A stretch of 64,000 bases of DNA from Aotearoamyces nothofagi. Lineage: Eukaryota; Ascomycota; Leotiomycetes; Leotiales; Tympanidaceae. Of the stretch, positions 1 to 11,403 are shown piece by piece. Location of the stretch: positions 434,001 to 498,000 of the forward strand of contig JADDTR010000014.1 of assembly GCA_015345905.1 (NCBI GenBank), written 5' to 3'. The notes beneath the pieces are model-generated. The model had not been told where the DNA came from. It searched no databases and saw only the letters and a program-made list of their open reading frames with translations. Every line of letters begins with the position of its first letter. The stretch's first letter is position 1. Position numbers and translations under genes: made by a program.

Positions 1-320
1 TACAAAAACCATTGACTCCAGCACTCTCACGAGCCATGGGCTCTACGTATGCACTCATAAACACGCAGAATGTTGAACTCAGCAGCCGTTACTTCAGGGT
101 TGGGCTTCTTGCAAAAGATATTTCTGTGTACGAACCTACAGCAGACCTCCTTGGCACGGTGGGAAGAATGAAGTTTGTGCGTCCGTTGTATAGGGCGCTG
201 GCTAGCGTGGATCGTAATTTGGCGGTGAAGACGTTTGAGAAGAATAGGAACTTCTACCACCCCATTTGCCGGGCTCTCGTAGAGAAGGATTTGAAAGAGG
301 GGGAGGAGGTTCTGGAATGA
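1..320 (+). CDS. Leukotriene A4 hydrolase / M1 aminopeptidase, C-terminal end (partial)
   Basis: The reading frame is open from the window edge to a TGA at 318-320, so the gene begins before base 1. The visible 105 or so residues match the helical C-terminal domain of the M1 family bifunctional LTA4 hydrolase/aminopeptidase. Recognisable pieces are NTQNVELSSRYFRV, then GTVGRMKFVRPLYRAL, then HPICRALVEKDL, in the same order as human LTA4H (GRMKFTRPLF..., HPVTAMLVGKDL). The zinc-binding HExxH and the active site lie outside the window. In fungi the enzyme is cytosolic and mainly an aminopeptidase. It converges with the minus-strand gene that ends at 884. Identification is confident; nothing can be said about its upstream part. 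Confidence 0.9.
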   Translation, partial: QKPLTPALSRAMGSTYALINTQNVELSSRYFRVGLLAKDISVYEPTADLLGTVGRMKFVRPLYRALASVDRNLAVKTFEKNRNFYHPICRALVEKDLKEGEEVLE

Positions 321-883
321 ATATTTATACAATTCCAGGACTATTATTCATCACGAAGATTGGAATTGAATTCGCTGAACAGAGAACTATTTCAGTAAGA
401 ACGACAATATTAGACAGCAATATGCTATGCTAAATAACTTGTCAGATGAAGCCTTACCCGCCGCCATAGAGGCCTGTACTGATTCGAGTACCGCTTATTC
501 CTGATATACTACATGCCCATAGAACTCAATGCTAACCGCAGCTCTACTGGCTCAGAAATGTCCACCCTGTGCATGGCAAGATGTTATCAAAGCCGCTGGT
601 GTTACTTCGGTTGCTTTCGTTTGACTATTGGTAGCATTTGTTAGCAATCTACCTATTGAAATAGACGCAAATTGTTCATATCTAGTTGCTTTGATGTTAA
701 ACAAATCACGGGGGTTATAAATAAAGAACGGTAGCCAGATGCATGGAATCTTATCGGATAGAAACTTGCCATCGATAATTGACGGGAAGATTTTATTCAT
801 TTACAGCCCGCTGCATTTCCATGAAGTATCACCCCTTTCGTGCAATAGAGTGGTTGTGCAACAACAATAATGAAACTGTAGAC
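321..883. other. Convergent intergenic region
   Basis: The 563 bases between the ends of two converging genes hold no convincing reading frame, RNA gene or repeat. They are presumably the two 3' untranslated regions. Confidence 0.5.
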
Positions 884-2425
884 TCACCAGATGCTAATGG
901 TTTTGATAACATAGGTTGTTATCACAGTCGTGGTTTTGCGTGTTCGCGTTGGTGTTGGAGCTGTGACAGTGCTGACCACGTGTGTAATGCCATGGCAATA
1001 TGTATAAGGAGCTGGAGTGCTGAAATGCTTTATCAGACATTGAATTTCAGGATGTTTTGTTGTATAGACTTAAGTGACTCAACAAAACGGGGGTGGGAAA
1101 AGAGGGGTGGAATATTTACATGGTCGATGTAGTAGTTACATAGTCTGGGGGGTAAGTGAGTCAGTTATATTTCTGATAATGAAGTATGAATATGCTGAAC
1201 ATCTTACCATAATCCGTCGTGGTAGAAGCAGATAATATAGAAGTCGTGGTTGTAGTAGCAGTGTAAGTTGTCTCTGTAATAGTAGTTGTAGATAAATCTA
1301 CTCCGATGTTAGCTGTAGTCATCCTTTAGCCAAGGCTGGTAAAATCACCTGGAGCCCTGGCTACCAACGCTCTCTTAATCATAGGATCCAAGAATCTTTT
1401 TCCTTTGGAGCTGCTTGTACTGTTAACGCCTTGCGAGTTAAATTTCAGGGTCCAGTCTCCGAAATATTTCTGGTCTTGCTTCCTGGGGTAGGGTGCTGGC
1501 GTGCATTGTGCAGTACTTGTGACTTTAGTGAATGCTGAGCTGGTCAGAGTGCGGACTAGTTTTGTACGTGTAATGGTTTTGGTGGACCAGACAGTGACAG
1601 CTTGAGGTGTCGTAGTTCTGACCTGAATATCAGTTTTGCATGGCACTGTTGTTGTAGCCTTTGGGAGTGTAGTCAGATAAATGTCAGTGACCGTGCTATT
1701 AAGCGCTTTCATCTAGTTAGTTACAGTTTTATTTGATAAGGAGTATTGACTCACTAATAGGATTAGGAGTAATTGTAATCCCTAAGGTATCTGCAGACAA
1801 CGTTAATAAAGAAGATGTATATACTGTATTAGCTGTGGAAACTCTAACCAGTTGGCGTTATCTATAGTGCTAGTTGTCAGTACTGTACAAGTACAATTAC
1901 TAGATTCAATATAAAGACTTACTGTTGAGGTTACTGGTATCCCAACAACAACAGTAAATGTGCGCATATATGCAAAGTCCGGGAAGTCTGGCCCTTCGAT
2001 GATTATTATCCAAGTACCACTTGTCATGGCAGATTTTTGGATAGGACTATAAAGACATTAGCTGCTGAATATAGAGCAACAGATTTATGCTATTATATAT
2101 ACCATGTTGACAGCAATGACGTATCCTCTGGCGTAGTTGCAATATCTGAACAAAAGTATTCTTGTTCATTAGGGTCTACTAAGATGGGTGTAATAGGATC
2201 GCTTCCTGCAGTACATCCTGGACCCAAGTTAGAAAGTTACTGGGTACCGAGTAGGCTGTATTAACCCTCAAACTGAGTAAGGAAGGTAAAATAATCTGAA
2301 GATGATATGTTCTGAAAGTAGCTTCCCCCATCGACAAAGTCTATGCCGAAGGATACACAGTCTGCTCTTACAAGCTGGGACAGCAATCCAGATACGAGGA
2401 TAGACAGTAGCAGCAACATTGCCAT
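884..2425 (-). CDS. Secreted Thr-rich fungal protein, eight exons
   Basis: My model joins 2425-2266, 2217-2103, 2046-1901, 1832-1755, 1705-1349, 1297-1208, 1144-1120 and 1019-884, giving 368 residues in one frame. It starts with a signal peptide (MAMLLLLSILVSGLLSQLVRA) followed by DCVSFGIDFVDGGSYFQN and EFEGCTAGSDPITPILVDPN. I know this N-terminal pattern from a family of secreted ascomycete proteins of unknown function. The rest is Thr/Ser-rich, with repeats such as TTTVITTYV, as in cell-wall or secreted mucin-like proteins. No GPI signal is evident. The first three exons are firm; the later splice sites were chosen because they keep the frame and the Thr-rich composition. The third intron acceptor could also be nine bases upstream (..TTAGAG). 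If those joins are wrong, the gene would be a decaying copy instead. Confidence 0.65.
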
Positions 2426-3314
2426 TGTACTGATATTTATTTTCTGTTGGGGGAGAGAAGCTTGCAATTATGGACTCGAGGGGACCGAGTTCCTAGACAT
2501 ACTTTTGTCGTCCTCTTTACACTTCCTATCCCTCGTCTCATCCCATCTAACGCTCAGCAGAATTGCCACTGGCAGGGATGCACGTACACAGGGACAAGCA
2601 CTCTTTACCAATATAGTCGTTGAACTCAAAATAGATACCATAAAGCACCGAATCGGGTAGACGAAGTGATATGATCCTGCCATGAATCAATTAAATATGC
2701 TGCGAGTGATCAATGAGAGATTCCTATTCAATTACAGTCTAGCCTTCCTTTCGAACATCCTATTGCTTTTGTCCAGGCCGTGAAATACATGGTAGCCGCA
2801 GCTGAGGAGGCAGATGACCAAGACAAGCCTGTCGTCTTTTAGCAGTCTTACTCCGAGCCATCAGGAAAATAAAGCGATTGCCTTAGTTAAGCACATATGG
2901 AGCAGATACCTCGTTGCCCCCTACCAGCCGTGTTCCGGGAGCTTTGCATCCTAAGATCCCGGCCGGGAAATATGTGCTAGTCGCGCATCATGAGGCTGTT
3001 CCTTGCTCTGTGTGACCCACGACGCTCGCCGGGCTATGGGAAAATCAGAAAGCTGCATCAAGTCTGCTGTTGAGGTAGCGTCCAAGTGGCATAAGGTTAT
3101 CGCTTACAAGCTCTGGGATAAGATGTTGTTTGCTGTTCGCTCGATGTTTCTAGGCCTGCCCCTGTCATCACACGGGGCTGATGTCAAGCAGCATCCTACG
3201 TGCTCATATGCCCGATATAGAACATACAGCAAGGTAGGCGACAGACCACCAATTGGAGCTGACAAGGGCCGCTAGATAATAATGACTCGCAGGGCCAAGA
3301 CAAGGCTTACCTGC

Positions 3315-3470
3315 GTGGGAAGAAGAAGAGAGGGTGGCGAGGGCGAGGGCGGGGGCGAGGATAACGATGACATTGACGATAAAGATGAGGATAAGAAGGG
3401 GGAAGAGGGGGGGAGGAAGGAAGGAGGGAAGGAAGAAAGGAAGGCGGGAGACGGAAGACGCTACAGAATC
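3315..3470. repeat. Purine-rich tract
   Basis: About 155 bases are almost all A and G on the plus strand, with GGGCGAG-, GGAAGGA- and GAAGAAGA-type runs. A short mixed stretch (ACGATGACATTGACGATAA) lies in the middle. Such strand-asymmetric DNA can adopt triplex or slipped structures. It encodes only simple Glu/Gly/Arg/Lys-rich frames. Confidence 0.7.
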
Positions 3471-4600
3471 GTCTGAAAGTCGTCTGAAAGCGAGACAGAC
3501 GGGAACGGGGCAATTGCGGGGAGAGGAAGCGAAGGAGCAGAAGTAGGAGTAGGAGTAGGAGCAGATACTGTAATTGGCATTCTCAGCCGCGCTGGAGGCG
3601 ATTCTCTGTTCGGGGCGCGCCCGAGGCCATCTACAGTATGCACCATCGACAAAAGACTATTGATTCTCTTCTGCAGGCAAGGCTGCTTGCTGCGTGCTGT
3701 CACTGTCACCGTCGCCGTCGCCGTCACCGTCACCGTCAAGCAAGCCGGGCCCTGGGCTTGGCATATGGCTTTTCTTGTCTGCAGGCCGCTTTCCTGGACC
3801 GTGGTCTCGGTCGGCACCGTACAGCTGCATACAATACGAGCTTCTTGCGCATGAAGCAGCGAAGCAGCGAAGCCGCACTGGCAGGATAAATCCACGAGTA
3901 GAGGGCAATACAGGCTTGCATGCAGGTTGAGGTGGCTTGCGCGCACGCTGTCGGGCATTAAGTTGGGGGATGCCGTCAGCACGAACGGGCAAGTACAGCA
4001 CGGAAGTACAGCACGGAAGTACAGGGCGGAAGTAACACTCCAGAGGAGGTATCTACATAGATCGTATAGCACGCATAACAGCCAGCGTAAACCCCTGTGT
4101 GCGTATGTATTGGATTATTATTAGATGGCGAGCCCACAGTCTCGACTTCCTGCAGTGCTGTGCCGGTCAGCCGGAGCCCGCGGGCCATACGTCATGAGAA
4201 GTGAGAGCTGCTGCTTCTTCGAGTGCCGCATACTAAGGTATATAGAACACGCCGAGTAGATAGAGAAGGGGGGGAGGGGGGATAGCTAGACAGACAATCT
4301 GTGCTGCAAGTATTCTTGGATGCTTCGGACTCGTATCACCAGTGTAGATGTGAGCTGTACGAACGAATATCAACGAGGATGGGTACTGCGGCAAGCATTC
4401 GTGTTATGGCCGTAGCGACCGTACTGGCCGTACTGGCCGCACTGACCGTATTGCAATCGTATAGTATCACAGTATGACCGTATCCATCCATGGGCTGGCT
4501 TGCGAGCTGGGGATGTGGGATGGAGTGTGGCTCGAGAGAAGCTTAATTAAGGGTGGGCGTAACGGCTGTGATCAGGATATGCGATCTGACATCCATGGTC

Positions 4601-4642
4601 AATGATGCATGGCCAGTGATGCATGGCCAGTGATGCATGGCC
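4601..4642. repeat. 14-base tandem repeat, three copies
   Basis: The unit RRTGATGCATGGCC occurs three times head to tail. The first copy begins AATG, the other two AGTG. It contains the palindrome TGCA inside ATGCAT. It is followed to about 4700 by a degenerate field of CATGATCC / GATCCATGG words. Confidence 0.85.
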
Positions 4643-6236
4643 CATAATCAATAGTCCGCAATCCATGATCCATGATCCGTGATCCATGGCCCATGATCCG
4701 CGACCAGCCTAGAGTCCCAGAATCGAGAATCCACGGCACGAGCATGCCGCAAAGCGCAGCGGGCGTGGCTGGCGTACAGGACGGTCGATGCGCGATGCGC
4801 GATGCTCCGCTCCGTAGGGATAGGATCATAGGATCGTCCTGGGATAGTCCAGCGCATGCATGGCCTCCACACCTCCACGCCTGCCGGCCCTCCTCCTCTC
4901 TGGCTTCCCAGACAGCCCAGGCATTGACGGACTGACGCATTGGCGGACTGACGCATTGGCGGACTGACGGCCCCTACGGTCCCTAATGTGTCTGCCTGCG
5001 GGACCAACCCTACCGCCTGCCCGACCTTATCTACGGCATCTGCGGTGCTGTACGGCAGTACGGAAGTACCTAGCTTCTCTGCCTGCGGTACCGACCTTGG
5101 CCTAGGGATCTACGGTATCTACCTGCCTTGCCCCGGCACCTAGGTACCTTCTCTGCCTGCGGTGCCTACCTTGTTCTCCCCACGGTACGTACCCAGGGCA
5201 GGTAACTCGCACCTCGTCTGCCCGTGCTGTAGTACCTGGGTACCGCATCTACCTGAGGTAGCCCTCGGGGGCCGACGATACCTGAGCTATCAGCCTCCGG
5301 TACCTGCCCTACATGCCTTTGCTACGGTGGCTACCCGAAGTACCTCAGGTACACTTCTCCCCTACCCACCCTATGTATGTCGCTTGCCTGGCTTGCCTGG
5401 CTGGCCTGACTTGCCTTTCCCTCTGCTTCGCGCCAGTTAGCGCTGCGAGCTGAAGTGCTTGCTTGAGCCTTACGAGCTGCAGCCCCTGCTCGGCTGCTGT
5501 AATTCGGACGGGATACGGACTTTGCTCCCTCCGTCCCCCCTCGCCCCCAAAAGAAACCCAGAAGGTGCGGAAAAGATACTCGTACTGGAAAACCCAGGTC
5601 TTGACACGTCAGTCCGCTCTCCCAGCCAAGACCCATGCTGCAGGAATATATCCCGTCGTCCATTGATCTGCAGGGCGCTGCTTGTGTTGTCCTACGGACG
5701 CCAAGGCTCTTGCCCGGCCGTCTCTTCCTCGTGTGTTGCATATGCCATCTGTTTTGATTTCCGTCGTATTTGGTCTACGCCTCGGATACCGAGCCGTGGA
5801 TGACCTCTAGGCCGTGTACGGTGTCTGTGTCTGTACACTCAGCCCTCAGAATAACCTTGTTTCCTGCTCCCGCGCTTTGTGCTGTACGCCTTTCGTCAAA
5901 GGCGCCGTGTCAATGGTCCTTCAATAGCGGAAGTAGCATCTCTATCTTTATCTCTCCTCCCAGAATAGTCATCCGGCTGGTGTGAAGCGCCTGGTGGCTG
6001 GTCTGGATGGTCTTCAGCAAATGCCATTGTCGTCCTTTCGATATTTCAGCCAGCTGCACTAAGTCTGGAAGGATGGGGCTGGTGTCTGACGGCCACATGA
6101 CGATGGAGTATGGAACAGCACGAGAACCCCTTTGTCGCCTTCTCCTAGCCTCTGAAGATGCCGTTTTTCATAGATAAGAAAGCCCATTCTCAGAGGCCCT
6201 TCTCATCGGGCCAAGCTCTATAGCTCCATCTTCATT

Positions 6237-8557
6237 ATGCTGTTCCTGGCGCTCTGTATAGCAGGCCTGTTAAGCCTAGGCTTAAGTGCCCCGACAGCTA
6301 CATCTATAGCATCCAGCAGCACTACGAAGGTGGCAGATTCAGCATGTACGAATGGCCCTTTCACGAGACAGTGCTGGGGCAATGGGTATTCTATCGCTAC
6401 AGACTATGATACACACTGGCCGACTACCGGGAAGACCGTCGAGGTAATGATGCCCAGTATCCTTCGAAATGTTACTTATACTGATTGTCTCAGTACACTC
6501 TCGATATCACGAATACTACAATGGCACCAGACGGAGTCTCTCGTCTTGTGATGGCAATTAATGGACAGTACCCCGGACCCACCATCGAAGCAAGTATGGC
6601 TCACAAATCTATATAAACAAGTTTCAGTGGCGTTGGATTTATTAAAGACTATAAGATACGATGTACTAATGGAGTCGCAGGTTGGGGTGATATTCTTAAG
6701 ATCACCGTCAAGAACAGTCTCCAAAACAACGGGTAAATTCCAGTATAAGCATCGTCAGATGAACCCGTAGCTAAATATGCACTGTATATAGCACAAGCAT
6801 GCACTGGCATGGACTTCGGCAGTATGATTCCTGCATAATGGATGGAACCAATGGTATCACCGAGTGCCCTATTGCTCCAGGCAAATCGAAGACTTATACC
6901 TTCCACTGCACCCAGTTTGGGTACGATGTACCAAAAACTCAACAAAGAAGTTTTACTTACAGAACCACATAGGACATCATGGTACCACTCACATTTTTCT
7001 GCACAATATGGCGACGGCGTCCTCGGGCCGATAATTATACACGGTCCTAGTCAGTTGATTTTCCTATCACATATTTGGCAAACGCTTATATATCTTAGCA
7101 ACCTCAAACTATGATTTCGACTTGGGGGTACTGCCAATTACAGACTGGTACTATGAAACGGCCTATGTTAACGCGCTGACAGCTGCTAGCGGTGGGCCAC
7201 CAACAGCAGACAACGGACTCATCAACGGAACAATGGTTAACCCTAGTGGTTCTGGTGGAGCCTATAACAAAGTAACGCTGACCAAAGGGAAGAAGTACAA
7301 GCTTCGTATTGTCAACACAGCTGTCGACAACCATTTCAAGGTGCATCTGGATGGTCATAACTTCACAGTTGTCTCAGCAGATTTTGTGCCCATCGTCCCA
7401 TATACTACGGATTGGCTCTTCATCGGCATTGGCCAACGCTACGACGTCATTATCAACGCCAATCAAGCAGTGGATAATTACTGGTTCCGTGCCGATGTTC
7501 AGACAGGATGTGGAGTTAACAATAATAACAATAACATCCAGGCTATCTTCTCCTATGCTGGTGCCCCAGCAACAAATCCCACCACGACAGGAACTGCTTA
7601 TACGCAATCATGCGCCGATGAGACGAACCTTGTTCCTTACGTAAAGAAGGATGTTCCTTCATCAGACTTCGTCTCTCAGGCAGAGACCCTTCCTATTGAT
7701 ATCAATGTAATAGCTGCAAATGTAACAACAAACAGCCAGAACATCGTTCAGTGGGTTGTTAACGGTAGTATGATAGACGTTGATTGGGAAAAGCCAACGC
7801 TCAAATATGTCGAGGAGCAGAATAGCTCCTATCCTACCAACCTGAATCTTATACACCTGCCGAACGCGTATGATGTAAGTGTATTTCAAAAACCTATGAT
7901 TATTATTTTATGCACAACTCTAGTATTTGATAAGTACATTGGGCAGGCCTCCCGTTGCAGACTGATGAACTGACACTATTTTGCAATTGCAGTATTATTT
8001 CTGGATCATTCAAGCTACTGGTGGTCTCGCTGTGCCCCATCCCATTCATCTGGTATAAAACTATCTATATTCCCTATTATTTCTATATAATAACTAACAT
8101 AGTACTATAGCACGGCCACGACTTCTACGTTTTAGGCTCTGGCTCGGGAACTTTCAACTCATCCCTTGCCTCAACATTAAAGTACACCAATCCACCTCGC
8201 CGCGATGTTGCAATGCTACCGTCTTCTGGGGGATTTGGCGCTGGCGCTGCAGGTGGCTGGCTAGTATTGGCCTTCCTTACGGATAACCCGGGAGCTTGGC
8301 TCATGCATTGCCACATTGTATGTATTCCCTTTTCTCCTGAATATGTATCCATTGTATCGCACGGACTTCCTATGAATGAGTACTGATCTGTGGCCCTCTA
8401 GGCATGGCATGTAGGCGAAGGACTCGCTGTCCAATTCCTAGAGCGCGAATCCGAGATCGCAAGTCAGATGCCCTTGAGCAGTCTCGATCAGACTTGCCAG
8501 GAATGGGAGCAATATTACCCTACAGCATATTGGAAAAAAGATGATTCTGGCCTTTGA
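6237..8557 (+). CDS. Ascomycete laccase (multicopper oxidase), nine exons
   Basis: Exons are 6237-6443, 6494-6593, 6681-6732, 6792-6920, 6973-7049, 7099-7874, 7993-8052, 8111-8317 and 8402-8557, giving 587 residues. Laccases oxidise phenols using four coppers and O2 and are secreted; here a signal peptide opens the protein ([21 protein letters not shown]). All copper ligands are present: HWH at 124-126, HSH at 168-170, HPIHLH at 463-468 and HCHIAWH at 533-539. L544 sits at the axial position. [18 protein letters not shown] is typical of ascomycete laccases. The protein ends in DSGL, the C-terminal plug known from processed ascomycete laccases. Many potential N-glycosylation sites fit secretion. 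Reading through any intron breaks the frame, so the gene looks intact only when spliced. Confidence 0.95.
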
Positions 8558-9089
8558 ACGTGTGGAAACCGAATTTGCGGAAGAATATAATAATGCATTT
8601 AGCATTTTAATTTTGTGTCAGTTTGACCTTATGTACGTTTCTATGTAACTAAAATACTAATTACGTGACAGATATTGAGCAGTAGCTTTAAACTTCTTGC
8701 TGTTTTTTTTTACCTATAGCTAGCATTGGATATAGTTGTCCATGCCCAATGCTAAATTTGCCCTCTCCCAGTCTGCCTTTACACCATTTAAGCGTTGTTA
8801 GGAGTGTTGCGATATACTGTTACAGTGGGCCTTGTCTCGCGGACTTCGGGCTCTACTTAAAGGATTCCTGTGCCTGATCACGTAGTCCATTCTTTTTGTC
8901 GAGCGCTGGCGGCCAATCGGTTAAGGTTGCACTGCACTGTACTGAAGACGTCAACAAAACCCAGTGTGCAGGTAGGTGGCCAGTAGATATCTATATATAA
9001 TATTCCATTATTTTCAGGCAACAACACTTTTAAAAAAAAAGGTACTGTATTCAACGGAAAAACAAAAAGAAAATTTAGAAAGATAAATT
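8558..9089. other. Intergenic, laccase 3' side
   Basis: No gene seen. The sequence is moderately AT-rich with a T8 run near 8702-8710 and an A9-10 run near 9032-9041. Confidence 0.45.
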
Positions 9090-9184
9090 GCATCGGCCGG
9101 GAATCGAACCCGGGGCCCATCGAGATGAGATATTATACGATTGTAATATGGCAACGATGGATTTTACCACTAAACCACCGATGC
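9090..9184 (-). tRNA. tRNA-Gly (anticodon GCC) with intron
   Basis: Read on the minus strand, the sequence begins GCATCGGTGGTTTAGTGG and ends in GGTTCGATTCCCGGCCGATGC. This gives an acceptor stem GCATCGG/CCGATGC, an A box TGGTTTAGTGG and a perfect B box GGTTCGATTCC. The anticodon loop contains TTGCCA, that is, anticodon GCC for glycine. An intron of about 24 bases, AT-rich and ending near CTCATC, lies just 3' of the anticodon at the standard 37/38 position, before the second half of the anticodon stem (CGATGG). Removing it leaves a normal tRNA of about 71 bases. No 3' CCA is encoded, as expected for a nuclear tRNA gene. A run of A on the plus strand near 9061-9069 could be the Pol III terminator. 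Confidence 0.95.
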
Positions 9185-9766
9185 TGTTTTTAGAAAAATT
9201 CGCTTATTATTAAATATATATGACCAAAATGTATTTGCCAAGCCCTCGCTAATTATAGTACCTGATAAGTACTATCTATATCCCTTCCCCCCAATATTCT
9301 TGGGAAACGTTTTTCGGATCGATAGGGTCAATTAGCTAGGTGGCTCGTTTTACCATCTAAAGAACATCTTAGACAATGCCACGGTCCTAGACTATTTAAT
9401 TTAGAAAGGAAAGAACGGGGGTGGAGGGGAATAGGTCTGTATTAGGTGTCATGGCTAAGTTGCGAAGGAAGATGTGGTTTGTACCTTAACAGATAAATTG
9501 CTATATTTACCGTTACGAACTTTATGATTTGTCGCACAGTACTTGAGTCCGATTCTTTATTGCATAAGGTATCTAAGGTACTTACCTCTGCATGTGACTG
9601 GGATGAGCTTTGTAAAACCTTGTCGACTTGCATATTCCAGCCGCACAGGTCCTCCGTACGAGTACGAGTACGGACTACTTGGAGGCCTCAACAACCTTCC
9701 TAACCTTCTTTCCAACTTATCAGACCGAGTCTCAAAATCCACACCGCTGACAGCAGCAGCACTATT
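9185..9766. other. Intergenic, upstream of the alpha/beta hydrolase
   Basis: No gene is supported. A CGTACGAGTACGAGTACGG repeat lies at 9654-9674 within about 120 bases of the hydrolase start. Confidence 0.45.
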
Positions 9767-11250
9767 ATGGCAGAAACATATTTTAAGATTGTCAGGCATA
9801 TACTCCCAACTCAGCATGTACGGGAGTATCCGCGTGCAACTCGAAGCGGGCAATCGGGCCCCCTTCGTCTTGCTGTCAAGCAGTATATCCCACTCGATAA
9901 CCTTGTGCCCAAAGATGGCGATATCACCATTATAGCCACGACAGGAGTCGGATTTCCAAAGGTATCAGCAGATTAGCAACAAGCACTATCCTATCACTAT
10001 ATCGACTTGTTATTTTACTGACCCTAAACAGGAACTGTACGAACCTTTATGGAATAAAATCTTGCTTAGAACAAAAGAGGATCAAGTGGGCATTCGAGGC
10101 ATTTGGATTGCAGATGTAGCACACCAAGGCGAAAGTAGTGTGCTGAACGAAGATAAGCTCGGTGATGACCGTGAGTCCGCTCCTTCTGCTTCTCATACAC
10201 CATGACTGATATCTTGCAAGCTTCATGGGAGGATCACCCACGAGATATGCTTCACATGGTAAATGTATTCCGGGAGGATATGCCACAACCTATTGTCGGA
10301 ATTGGTCATTCAGTTGGGGGATGTCAGATGTAAGTGTGCGTCTCAATCTAACATGTCCATCTTCTAAATGAACTTATACCTCCAGCGTTCGGTTGTCCCT
10401 GCATCATCCTCGATTATTGACCGGTTTGATCCTGATCGATCCATATATCCAAGCCCATTACCCACGCACAACTGGCCCGGACATGGGTCTTGGCGCTACC
10501 TTTAGGAAAGATATATGGCCGTCCCGCGAAGCAGCGGCCAAATATTTCCACAGGGTGTTGAAAATATGCGATCCAGCAGTAACTGAGTTGTTTCTCCAAT
10601 ACGGGCTCCGAGATGTTCCCACGGCACTTTATCCTGCCAGTTCAGCAGAAGCGGGTTCAGTAACTTTAACAACAACCAAGCACCAGGAAGCTTTCGGATT
10701 CCTTCGGCCAAATTTCCTGGGCAGAGATGCACAAAATGTACCAATTATTGATCGCAACACTCACGCCGACCTTGAGCCTGCTTCAAAACCTAATTATCCT
10801 TTCTATCGCCCTGAACCAGTGCAGGCGTTCAAGGAATTGCCAGCCGTACGGCCAGGCGTGCTGTATGTCTTTGGTGGGACTAGCCCCGTCTCACTTCCCG
10901 AAGCCCGCCGCATAAAGATGGAACGGACAGGATCTGGAGTTGGAGGGAGCGGAGGTGTTGCAAACGGAAAGGTCGCTGAAGCCGTCATTGAAGGCTATGG
11001 GCACTTGGTTCCATTTGAAGCAGTAGAGCCTTGTGCAGATGCAATTGCCGATTGGTTGCGGACCCAAGAGGACATATCCCAATGGCAGAATAAAAAGGAC
11101 GCCGGCTCATCAAAAGCTTCGGACCCACAGAAAGGGAATTATCTTTTGAGTTCCGAGTGGAAGAAGCATGTCAAGGACGAGTCGTGGAAATTCGACAAAA
11201 TGCCGGATCCAAATTTAGTGCTTCGGAATCCTCCTAATAGCAAGCTATAG
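9767..11250 (+). CDS. Alpha/beta hydrolase with peroxisomal SKL signal, four exons
   Basis: Exons are 9767-9961, 10032-10170, 10221-10329 and 10386-11250, giving 435 residues. The fold is an alpha/beta hydrolase. The nucleophile elbow is GHSVGG with Ser142; a strand GLILIDPYI follows, and the catalytic His is probably His354 in EGYGHLVPFE. DVAHQGESSVLN and the overall layout resemble the AKT2/Tox9-like fungal hydrolases found in some toxin clusters and in peroxisomes. The protein ends in NSKL, a perfect PTS1 signal, so a peroxisomal site is likely. The substrate is unknown. No polyketide synthase or NRPS is visible near it, so membership in a toxin cluster is not supported. Confidence 0.9.
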
Positions 11251-11403
11251 AGAGCAGCGCCCTCAACTTATCTATGTGAAATATAGCTAAGTTTCGATGT
11301 CTTCCTTGTTTCTTAAAGCATTACATGTGGTCCGTAGAATATTTAAGCAAAGGATGATCTAAAAACAGGTGAATTTTGGCCGTAAAATATATTCTATTCC
11401 AAA

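Larger units (their letters stand above)
2426..6236. other. Gene-poor, repeat-rich stretch
   Basis: No gene is supported in these 3.8 kb. The stretch holds a purine tract, short hexamer runs near 3543-3563 (AGTAGG) and 3697-3737 (CACCGT/CGCCGT), a 14-base tandem repeat, and from about 5030 to 5350 many GTACC/GGTAC and CTACC words. Reading frames here are open on several frames at once and have simple composition, so I treat them as chance. The last 300 bases are presumably the laccase promoter; I see no clear TATA box. Confidence 0.5.

Noticed and set aside
3461-4072. A 203-codon minus-strand frame
   Set aside because: Composition is simple (Thr/Val/Ala and Pro/Ser runs over hexamer repeats) and no family is recognisable.
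6237-11250. Secondary-metabolite gene cluster
   Set aside because: No polyketide synthase, NRPS, terpene cyclase, transporter or cluster regulator is visible nearby.
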